A DNA stretch of 64,000 nt from Mya arenaria (lineage: Eukaryota > Mollusca > Bivalvia > Myida > Myidae): positions 56,635,589 to 56,699,588 of the forward strand of contig NC_069124.1 in assembly GCF_026914265.1 (NCBI RefSeq), written 5' to 3'. The notes below the pieces were generated by a model. The model made no database searches. It saw only the letters and a list, made by a program, of their open reading frames with translations, and was not told the DNA's origin. Shown piece after piece: positions 23,434-32,353 of this stretch. Numbering within the stretch: the stretch's first letter is position 1; every line of letters begins with the position of its first letter. Position numbers and translations under genes: made by a program.

Positions 23434-23504
23434 GACAATTTGGTCGTTTTATATTTAAGTAAATATCTTATTTTAGCAACCGGTGTTAATCAAATAAAAT
23501 TATA

Positions 23505-23576
23505 TGGAGATGCCGGGGATCGAACCCGGGGCCTTTCACATGCAAAGCGAACGCTCTACCACTGAGCCACATCCCC
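23505..23576 (-). tRNA. tRNA-Ala-UGC: tRNA-Ala(UGC)
   Basis: Consensus copy; forms a fully consensus pair with 23361-23433. Confidence 0.96.
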
Positions 23577-24182
23577 TTATACTTCACGTCTGATAACATC
23601 TTTTCCAATTAATTTGGACGTGTTTATTTCATTTATGGTTTTGAGACACTTTATTCCCCGCTTTTTCAATATTGCTCGTGTAAAACTCAGATAAAAAGAT
23701 ACCAACAGACCATAGTCACAGCTCTTCTCCATTTCCAACTAATTGTCATCACAACGGAAGACGCGTTGGAGTATTTTTAACGAATAACAGAATGTTGTAG
23801 CTCCAATGATTCCTCAGGATATCAAAATCGGGGCCGCCGTTTACAGTTGAGAACACTGTTTTATAAAAGAAAAATACTTTAAAATGTAGGGTTTCTCTTC
23901 AAATACATGTATATACAAAAGTTAAATCCGTTTTCCAGTCATTTATCTTACGACAGACAACAATCGGTAATAAAAGCACTGTTTTCAACTTAAAACATGG
24001 TTAATAGTAGAGAAAAGTAAACCGTATCAAATATAGTATACACAATTCGTTTAGCATTAAAAACAAGCATACTTCAAATAGTTATAAACATCAACTTGAT
24101 GAAGAAGTGAACGGTACGGTATAACAGATCAGCCGGATAATTTTCAAACATATTGTTATGCAAATGTTCCGCAAACAAGTCA

Positions 24183-24470
24183 CGATTCTGATGTCAGGTT
24201 GTTTCCAAGTCTTGTGGCCTACTACTCAATAAAGCAATCCAAAGATCTCTTGCGCCCTCCCGTTTCGGACTAAACTTTGTGCATATATTGTAAAAAGATC
24301 CGTACTCTAAAAACATACAATGATTTGTTTCAACACTTGACAGCAGACATTTTACTCGATTGTGTTACAATATTCTTAATTACTGAGAAGTCAGTCGCTT
24401 GATTAGGTAAAGAAGTAAGTAAATACAATTATGTTTTCTATTTCATTTCATTTTATGCCAAACATAATTA
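24183..24470. repeat. Segment duplicated from 21422-21715
   Basis: This spacer stretch shares private variants with 21422-21715 (gtttccaagtcttgtgg, tgtaaaaagatc, and the extension caattatgttttctatttc). Here it breaks at about 24470 back into ordinary spacer (aattataaacatcaac). It records a block exchange between two array units about 2.76 kb apart. Confidence 0.8.
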
Positions 24471-24809
24471 TAAACATCAACTTGATGAAGAAGTTAACAG
24501 ATCAGCCGGATAATTTTCAAACATATTGTTATGCAAATGTTCCACAAACAAGTCACGATTCTGATGTCAGGTTGTTTCCTGGTCTTATGGCCTATTACTC
24601 AATAAAGCAAACCAAAGCTCTCTTACGTCCTCCCGTTTCGGACTGAACTTTGTGCATATATTGTGAAAAGATCGGTACTCTAAAAACATACAATGATTTG
24701 TTTTAACACATTCACAGCAAACATTTTACTCGATTTGATTACAATATTCTTATAGTACTGACTAGTCAATCGTTTGATTAGGTAAAGAAATAAGTAAAAT
24801 GAAGAAGAA

Positions 24810-24882
24810 TGGTTCCGCTGGGGCTTGAACCCAGGACCTCTCAAGTGTGAAGCGAGCGTGATAACCACTACACTACGGAACC
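24810..24882 (-). tRNA. tRNA-Val-CAC: tRNA-Val(CAC), variant, fused to tRNA-Ala remnant
   Basis: Carries G57 to A as at 22290 plus an anticodon-stem change (tctcaagtg), leaving one mismatch. Its 5' end runs directly into the 5' end of a tRNA-Ala with no spacer. Anticodon CAC is kept. Transcription from its internal promoter is possible, but its 5' leader is now tRNA-Ala sequence. Confidence 0.8.
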
Positions 24883-24898
24883 ACTGAGCCACATCCCC
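24881..24898 (-). pseudogene. tRNA-Ala 5' fragment at a fusion junction
   Basis: The bases actgagccacatcccc are the first 16 nt of the tRNA-Ala gene; everything else of that gene and the 66-71 bp spacer are missing. The bases acc are shared by both parents (ggaacc in Val, ctaccact in Ala), so the deletion used about 3-5 bp of microhomology. Confidence 0.9.
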
Positions 24899-25558
24899 CA
24901 AATACTTCACGTAAGATAACATATTTTCCCATTGACTTGGATGTGTTTATTTCATATATGGCTTTAATACACTTCATTCTTCGGTTTTTAAAATTTCGCT
25001 CGTGTAAAACTCAGACTTTTTTCCAACAGACCATATTCACAGCTCTTCTCAATTTTCAACTTATTGTCACCACAACGGAAGACGCGTTGGAGCATTTTAA
25101 ACGAATAACAGAATGATGTAGCTCCAATGATTCCTCAGGATATCAAAATCGCGGCCGCCGTTCACTGTTGAGCACACCTTTCATAGAAAAAAAGACTTTA
25201 AAATGTAGAGCTTCCCTTAAAATATATACAAAAGTTTAATCCGTTTCCACTTATCATTTATCTTACGGCAAACAACGATCGGCTATAAAAGCGCTTTTTT
25301 CAACCTCTAACACTGTCAGGTTGTATCCTAGTCTTATGCCATACTTCTCATTAAAGCAATCCAGAGCTCCCTTTCGCCCTCCCGTTTTGGAATGGACTTC
25401 GTGAATATGTTGTGAAAAGATCGTCATCCTAAAAACCATACAATGACTTGTTTTAACACATTAACAGCAAACATTTAACTCGATCTTATTATAATTTTCT
25501 TAATCACTGACTAGTCAATCGCTTGATCAGGTAAAGAATTACGTAAAATGAAGAAGAA

Positions 25559-25631
25559 TGGTTCCGCTGGGTCTCGAACCCAGGACCTCTCGCGTGTGAA
25601 GCGAGAGTGATAACCACTACACTACGGAACC
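25559..25631 (-). tRNA. tRNA-Val-CAC: tRNA-Val(CAC), variant
   Basis: Two changes: T-loop last base C to A (as at 14891) and position 26 G to T between D and anticodon stems. Stems and anticodon are intact. The flanks are more diverged than inside the array, as expected for an edge unit. Confidence 0.88.
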
Positions 25632-25702
25632 GACGATATGGACATTTTATGTTTAGGTAAATATCCAATTTAAGCAAACTATGTTTATCAAATAAAATTA
25701 TG

Positions 25703-25774
25703 TGGAGATGCCGGGGATCGAACCCGGGGCCTTTCACATGCAAAGCGAACGCTCTACCACTGAGCCACATCCCC
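25703..25774 (-). tRNA. tRNA-Ala-UGC: tRNA-Ala(UGC), last of the array
   Basis: Consensus copy at the right-hand edge. Despite diverged surroundings the 72-nt gene equals the others exactly. Downstream TTTT retained. Confidence 0.96.
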
Positions 25775-26354
25775 AATTTAATCACAAATGATAACAACTT
25801 TTCAGATAAACTAGGACGAGTTTATTTCAGTGGTGGTTTTAATATTGCGATACGTGACAAATGTTGAGCGTTTTTAACAGATAAACCTGAGTTTCTTCAT
25901 TCATACAATTATGGGAGTGATCCGCAAGTTGTTTCTAAGTCTTATAGCTTACTACTCAATAAAACAATCCAGGGCTCTCTTGCGCCCAGTTCAATTGTGC
26001 CGACAGCTGATACGAATTTCTCAAATCCTCTTCCTGAGTAGAAACCAGTACTAACTAGTGTCAGTTTTGAGAGGCCAGTCAAGGGTACTCCTCGTACGGA
26101 TCGACTGGGCAACTTTCCCACCAAACAAGCAAATCAAGCAATGAATGTAAAAACAAAATTAATAAAATTACATGTATATCATTTAATTTTATCCTATTAT
26201 TAGTTTTTTGGTGTTTATAGTTCATTCCTAAATATAGTTCATATGTTTAAAAAAATAGCCATAAATCGGCTATTACTTGACACTGTTTTGTTAAACCATT
26301 TATTTGGGTATGTACATTTTAATAAGCTTTAACCATTAATAAATGCGTATTATA
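25775..26354. other. Array edge and unique AT-rich DNA
   Basis: To about 25990 there are diverged pieces of tRNA-array spacer (aaacctgag, tcttgcgcc). After that the sequence is unique. A perfect 7-bp palindrome with a short loop (AATAGCC...GGCTATT, about 26254-26275) is the only structure I see; no gene. Confidence 0.6.
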
Positions 26355-27100
26355 CGCTATTACAATTAAAATCAAAGCGCTAAAAGCGTTGGCAGGCTTT
26401 CGACCTTCAACGGTTTGTGAGTACAGTCATGTAATGCCGAATGGAGAGGAAAGAGTGTGAAGATTTTTTAGTTTGTCTCAGGAATTTCAGCCCAAAGTCT
26501 TGAGCATATTGCATATGCATATTTATAAACCACTGATATAAATCTGCTCGCTTTGTCCACGAGTGACATAGGTTGAGGGCAATATTAAGATAAATCAATA
26601 CATACAGGGAATAAATAGTATGAGGGTCATTCGATCCAGAGAAATTTTGCGCGAGGATACTGTCATTGAAGAAAGAGACCTAAAACATAAACTTTATTAT
26701 CATGTTCAATGCATTGTGTATGATATGCATTGTATTAGGTTAAGCGCGCTTACCCTGGAAGTAAATTGACTAAAAATGCATACAAGCTGTATCCCTGGCA
26801 GTGCATTGTTTATGAAACAGAAATTCCAAGTACGGTTTCATATGCAATTGAGAATTACTTCATAAGTTTGTTATTGTTTCCACATATTATTTAATATAGT
26901 ATTGAGCATTTCAAGTCACTGATTGTCAATGGTTTGGATTTAATTGAGTATTAGCATAAAAGTATAAAGGAATTAATGAGCATGCTTATTCTATCTTTAG
27001 ATGTTTATGTTTATTTGTTTTACAATAACACGACTATATTCACAAAACGTAGTAAGCCGAAAGCCTTTCAACGCTTTAAGCGCTTTGATTAGTAATAGCC
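26355..27100. mobile_element. ~745-bp non-autonomous inverted-repeat element
   Basis: The left end (about 26355-26404: gctattac...atcaaagcgctaaaagcg ttggcaggctttcg) is matched in reverse complement by 27054-27100, giving ~46-bp terminal inverted repeats at about 85% identity. No target duplication is obvious and the interior has no transposase-like ORF. Confidence 0.7.
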
Positions 27101-27370
27101 CTTCTTATAACTTTCCTTTTTACAAAACACTTTACCTCTTATTGTTTATTATTTGCCACATGTAAAAATAAACAGTTGAGCCAATGTGTAAGTATCAGTA
27201 TTGATGTCTCTAACAAACTTATAGTTTATTCACTGACAAGAATGAGGTCAGCATTCGATTTCTGACGAGTTTAATAGCGTTGGTACTGTGGTGCTTGAGT
27301 ATTTATGCTGGGGCACGTGGTTCATATAACTTGAAAATTGTTTATAAAAACTTTCTTAAAGATATGCATA

Positions 27371-27447
27371 CAGGGGTGGATCCAGCTTTGGACGTTAACT
27401 TGAGGCGGCGCACTTCGCAAATAGGCTCTAAACCAGTCATTGAGGAG
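27371..27447 (+). mobile_element. hAT-like terminal fragment
   Basis: Begins CAGGGGTGGATCCAG and continues with gaggcggcgcact. The same order, CAGGGGCGGATCCAG then aggcggcgca, appears in reverse complement at 47177. CAG-starting ends of this kind are typical of hAT elements. It is interrupted by the LINE 3' end at about 27448; a possible far end with ctagatacgcttgtg sits at 30680-30693, beyond the LINE. Confidence 0.4.
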
Positions 27448-27779
27448 ATAGATAGATATATAGATAGATTTATTTCAGAAATAAAATGTACATAACATGG
27501 CATTTAAATACATGATAAAAATACAAATAAATACATGCATCCATGTTAAAACCACATTACATTGCTAAGGATAACACAAAAAAGATTAAAAATCCCTTAT
27601 TTCCATTGTGGTCCTTATTATATTAAATGGTTGACATAGGAAGACATTTTAGAGCATTATAAAATGAAATATTATACCATAAAGTTTGCTTTATAATGAA
27701 AAACATAAGAGTATGGACTCTGATAAATCTATCTAAGACATAATTACAAAAATTATATAGGAATAAAAGAGTAACAGTC

Positions 27780-28184
27780 CTAGTCCAACAAGTGTGTCTT
27801 AATAGAGGACTTAAACTTATTCAAGGTTTTGATCTTTCTTAAATCATGTGGTAAATTGTTCCATAATGAACACCCACGGTAGGCAAATGACTTTTTACCA
27901 AAACTGTTGACCTTTGGGTAAGAATAGCGTCCACTATCAACGAAAGTACATGTATCTTCACTATTGGTCGTAGTTGACACTCTAAACCTAGTGATATAAT
28001 TGTGTGCAGTACTCACAGGAATAAAATGTTCCATCATATAGGAAGGGGCTGTTTTAGTATGTATTTTAAAAACATGACAGAGAGTTATAAAGTCTACTCT
28101 TTTTGCTATGGGTAACCAGTTTAAAGTGGTGAACTGTTCCTTGCCAATATGGGATCTAAAATCTAAATTTAAAATAAACCTCAT
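27780..28184 (-). pseudogene. LINE ORF2 C-terminal region
   Basis: A 134-codon segment: IGKEQFTTLNWLPIAKRVDF, CHVFKIHTKTAPSYM, SYPKVNSFGKKSFAYRGCSL then WNNLPHDLRK and FKSSIKTHLLD before the stop. This LNWLP...FGKRSF...WNxLP...FKxxLKxHL pattern is characteristic of the C-terminus of L2/CR1-group ORF2 proteins. A 3' UTR of about 330 bp follows. Confidence 0.88.
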
Positions 28185-28687
28185 AATTTTGTTCTGGTAA
28201 CCTGTAGCTTGTTTCGCAAGTCCTGGGTAATGGAATTAAACCAGACAGTAGAAGTAAAATCAAAATGGCACTGCATAATGGACATAAGTAGCAGCCTTTT
28301 AGTGTTTTTGTTAAGGAATTCTCGTTTCCTATACAGAAACTTGAGTCTTGCATTAGCCTTTTTGATGACTGAAATAGCCATGTCTTCAAAAGATAAGGAG
28401 TTAACAATAGTTGCACGAAGGTACTTTACTGAACTTTTAGCTACAATGGAAACTCCTTTACAGGTGACATTGAGACCACCTTGTGATTTCAGCCTTTGCT
28501 TAGACCCAAGTAGAATTGTTTCTGTCTTGCCTAAGTGCAATGAAAGTTTATTACATATAAGCCACTCACTTACACTTTCCAATTCATTGGAGATGGCACA
28601 TTCTATTTCATCTTTATGTTTACCAGGAACTAGAATTGCATAGTCATCCGCATACAAGAGCAACTTATGCTTTACAACTGCTGGCAT
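28181..28687 (-). pseudogene. LINE reverse transcriptase, palm part 2 and thumb
   Basis: Starts in the -NDMP- segment and contains the catalytic LLYADDYAILV motif C, then NELESVSEWLICNKLSLHLG with KTETILLG. The preceding motif is visible as NGSILGLLLF in another frame, so a one-base loss in a T run plus an altered region separates it from the upstream segment. A further frameshift near 28185 (KLQVTRTKL against the following MRFILNL) separates it from the C-terminal region. Confidence 0.92.
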
Positions 28688-28772
28688 ATCATTTAGCTGT
28701 ATTAAAAAAGGAGTAGACCTAAAATGGACCCGTTATATTTGCTTGTGAAGAAAATGTACCTGAGACAGATAC

Positions 28773-29378
28773 TTACTGGTGCCTGTCGGACAAATATGAT
28801 GAAAACCATCTAACAGTTGATTCATTTAATCCAATAGCTCCAAGTTTCATTAACAGTATACTATGATTGACTGTATCAACAGCTTTCTGAAGGTCTAACA
28901 GGGCCATACCAACAAGGTGTCCTTTTTCCATATTAAAACGAATAAAATCTGTCAAATGAAGAAGACATGTTTCAGTAGAGAATTTGCGCCTGAAACTAGA
29001 TTGATAATTAAATAAAAGTTCATTATTGGTCAGATAATCTTCAACTTGGTCATAAATAACTTTCTCCAATATCTTAGATACAATACTTAAAATAGAGACG
29101 GGGCGGTAGTTGCCAACTTCTGTTTTGTCATTTTTCTTGAACAAAGGGACAACGCGTGCAGACTTCAAGTCGGCTGGCACCACGCCCTGAATAAATGACA
29201 AATAAATGATATGGGAGAGATGATGTGCGATGCAATTTGCAGCATCCTTTATAAATTTTGAGGGGATACCATCAAGTCCAGTGGGCTTGTTGGAGCTAAG
29301 ACTGTTCAAGTATTTTAAAACTTTGCATTCAGGCACAACTGAAATACCATAGCTGTTTGGTTTGACATCCTTAGACAA
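28773..29378 (-). pseudogene. LINE reverse transcriptase, fingers and palm part 1
   Basis: A 201-codon open segment. It contains KPTGLDGIPSKFIK (RT0/1 region), ADLKSARVVPLFKK, NYRPVSILSIVSKILEKVI (RT2) and LLDLQKAVDTVNHSILL, where the first catalytic Asp of motif A is kept (family usually AFDTVNH). It stops after SSYLSDRHQ, just before the expected QGSILGPLLF motif. Confidence 0.9.
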
Positions 29379-29426
29379 ATAATATTGTGAGACAAAATTT
29401 CTTCCAAACTTGTTAACACACTTTTG

Positions 29427-29681
29427 TTAATTTATCAACGAGATTTGCAGCAACAGATTGTAAAATGAGTTAAACTTTTCGGCAACCTTCAATTTATCAA
29501 AACAAATTTCATCACTTATGTTTAAGCCAACACTACAAGTATATTGACTTTTCTTGGAAGGTAAGCCTAGCTGTTTAAGACTATTCCATAAAGATCTTGA
29601 ATCATTTTTATTACTTTCAAGAGAGATTTTAAAATAGTTTTTCTTTGCTTTTGCAATGCAACTTTGAGCCTTATTTCTCAA
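29427..29681 (-). pseudogene. LINE linker between endonuclease and reverse transcriptase
   Basis: An 84-codon basic, helix-prone stretch (NKAQSCIAKAKKNYFKISLE, then SRSLWNSLKQLGL) typical of the region after the endonuclease in CR1/L2/Jockey-type ORF2. It ends in a stop shortly before the reverse transcriptase segment. Confidence 0.75.
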
Positions 29682-29942
29682 ATTTCTAAACAGACATAAA
29701 TTTTCTTCAGTTTAACAACTTTTGTAATTATAAAAAGCTTTATCTCTGTCATCTATGCATTGAAGAACTTCACTATCAATCCATGCCTCTGTTCTCTGCT
29801 TAATACGGACCTATTTCACTGGAGCAAAAGAATTTAGATTTGATAAAAAGATAGACTTAAAATTGTTCCAGGCAAAATTTACATCATCAGAAAATAAAAC
29901 ATTACTCCAATCAGATCCAATCAGACTTTGTTGAAATGCTTC

Positions 29943-30515
29943 TTAATTGTAATTCTTCAAAGATCTTGCTTTAACAGAATTATGTTTTCCAATAAAATCA
30001 CGTGTTACTTTTCTAGTACAATAGGTCATCAAATGGTCACTAATACAACAATCAATAACACCACTTTGTGATCTAAGTTGAGAATCAGACACCAAAATCA
30101 GATCAATGGTAGTAGATGACTCAGCACCAATTCTGGTGTGATCATTTATCATAGATCACAAAAAATATTTCAAAGCTTTGACCAAAGGACATTTGCGGGT
30201 TGATGATACATTGGTATTAAAATCGCATAAAAGAATTGTTTCAAAAACATTACAACTAGGACATGATAAAATAATGGACTAAAACGTCATAAAAGTCTGT
30301 TTGTTTTGGTGGACGGTATAAAACACCACATAGAATAGGTTTTGTTCTTGGTAAAATTATATCTATAAAAGTTGCTTCCAGATCTTCATGGATAAGGTCA
30401 TCACGAATGTTGAAGGTAATGTCACTTCTAATATAGATGAACACACCTCCACCATACCGATTTCGGTCTTTCCGCTGGATAACGTAGTTGTTTATAAAAA
30501 TTTCAGAGAGGAGGG
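29943..30515 (-). pseudogene. LINE AP-endonuclease fragment
   Basis: Readable pieces show, in order, LSEIFINNYVIQRKDRNRYG then GGVFIYIRSD, LCGVLYRPP, a CDFNTN motif (family usually GDFN, with the catalytic Asp), TTIDLILVSD and SDH with the terminal catalytic His. The N-terminal Asn and Glu motifs of the nuclease are missing because of the 5' truncation. A stop lies between the DFN motif and the TTIDL part, and the frame is open only in segments (30256-30444 and 29943-30152). Confidence 0.85.
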
Positions 30516-31445
30516 AGGGGGATTGTGGTCCTCACCGTGGAAAAATGGTTACATGTTGTATAAAATGTTGCGTTTGTTACATATATAATTTATTCATGAT
30601 TGGTCTGGCTTAATTACATGTAATGTTCACTTGGGTAACTGCCTTTCTATGGGGGGGGGGTGCGCTCTCGCACCCTCCCTAGATACGCTTGTGGTATTGA
30701 TACATGCAAATGTACTTACCTTTAATAATCTCTCTTTCAAAGTATTGTTGGTGAAAATGACCGAGATCTCCCAAAAGAAAGTGTGTAATTAAGTCTACAT
30801 CGTTTCTTCTATTGATACGCCTAATGTAATAAGACTAGAAACCAGCAAAGGAATATGTCAATATTATTCCAAAGATTAATTTTCTAATTTTCTCTAAGGC
30901 CGAAACTCATCATTTACTGCAGAAGAAATGTTTAGTAGTGTCTATTAGATGATTGCATTACAGTATTGATTAGTGAGCAGAGCGGAGAACAAGCGTTTTA
31001 GCGAGTATGATGATTACTCTCAGCCATCCAAGCCCGCCGTGGTAGATTCGCGAGATTGTCATAGTAGAGACACAGGCAAATATCGCGAGATTATTTTCAG
31101 CTTGATTTCATTATGGACTTGACATTGGGGAGAAATGAAATTCTGCCGGATATTCCCAAGGGTCAGTTTTCTGAGGCAATCCGAAGAATGCAATGTTGAT
31201 AAAGCAGTATTTAGCAATAGATCGACGCCTTTTCTATGGAAATTAATATCTTCCCTTCACATATACTCTGTAAAGAAGATGACAATCTCAGACAAAATCA
31301 ACGAGATGGATAAAAAGTGTACATATCTGACGAAACAGAGTATAACATAGAAGGAAATCTAGGATGACGCTGAATATGATGCCAAATGTACACTAATATA
31401 GTACTTGTAATTAAGACAACCGGTATCCGGCATTTATACCCTACG
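30516..31445. other. Intergenic, no gene recognised
   Basis: Contains a G9 run followed by gtgcgctctcgcaccctccctagatacg (30650-30690), possibly the far end of the hAT-like fragment at 27371. A 71-codon plus-strand ORF (31135-31350) has no recognisable domain. Confidence 0.5.
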
Positions 31446-31597
31446 CAAGACGTGTATTCATACAGCAGCTTAAGTCATTTCCTAACTTAATAGTCACTTT
31501 CCTATTTTAAGTGTATCATTGGCCAAATGGTATAAATAATTAGGAAATCGAGTTAAGTTAATAAATGACTTAAAAAGTTTTATGAATATCGGCCCTG
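31446..31597. mobile_element. ~150-bp inverted-repeat MITE
   Basis: The right end in reverse complement reads CAGGGCCGATATTCATAAAA and continues with ttaagtcatttattaacttaa; the left end carries gtattcatacagcagc then ttaagtcatttcctaacttaa. The inner ~21 bp match well, the outer 20 bp only partly. The CAG-type end suggests a hAT-derived MITE. Confidence 0.65.
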
Positions 31598-31996
31598 ATC
31601 TCCAGAATACGCATTATGCCCTAAAACTTGGTAGACGACAAGACGAAATTGGATTAACATCTGAATAAAAATAGGCTATTTTTCAAATGTACGTTGTAAA
31701 AAGCTCAACTTGCATAGCTTGAAAACCGAGAACCGACCTTGAATGCAACAATCATTTTTGTTTTTACTATTTAAATCGACGATTTGAACTAAAGCTGAAC
31801 TGGGGCGGAAAAGGACGTGAGGACGGTTCGGTACAAATATTTATGGGAAAAGCTACAAAAATAAGGTCAGTGGCAAAAAGTTAACATAAACCCGGTTTAA
31901 TGGCACTGGGTAAACGCCAAAGACATAGAGCATAAAATCACAAACAAGAAACATGAAAGAACAGCACAAAACTCCACAAACAGCATAGTGCATACA

Positions 31997-32353
<357 letters not shown>

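Larger units (their letters stand above)
15106..25774. repeat. Tandem array of ~1.07-kb tRNA-Ala/tRNA-Val units
   Basis: Measured between successive tRNA-Ala starts the periods are 1076, 1070, 1059, 1081 and 1066 bp, then 2048 (a rearranged double), 1071 and 2198. Each unit has spacer beginning after tRNA-Ala (about 790 bp of conserved AT-rich DNA), then tRNA-Val, 66-71 bp, and tRNA-Ala. The spacer is homologous to the last ~1.1 kb of the 4.3-kb unit (for example accacaacggaagacgcg in both). ORFs of about 63-115 codons recur because the DNA recurs and partly translate the tRNA genes themselves. Confidence 0.93.
27448..30515 (-). mobile_element. 5'-truncated CR1/L2-like LINE
   Basis: A minus-strand non-LTR retrotransposon remnant. 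Reading on the minus strand: partial AP endonuclease (30515 to about 29960), linker (about 29430-29680), reverse transcriptase with YADD (29378-28181), a C-terminal region with an L2/CR1-style LNWLP...FGKKSF...LWNNLP ending (28184-27780), and a ~330-bp 3' UTR ending in a TATC-type microsatellite (plus strand gatagatagatatatagatagat, about 27448-27470). The 5' end stops inside the endonuclease, as usual after incomplete reverse transcription. Several frameshifts and stops show it is dead. The clade is judged from motif style; a phylogeny could move it. Confidence 0.88.

Noticed and set aside
27363-30701. 8-bp target duplication for the hAT-like pair around the LINE
   Set aside because: tatgcata on the left does not match gtattgat on the right, so the borders are not confirmed.
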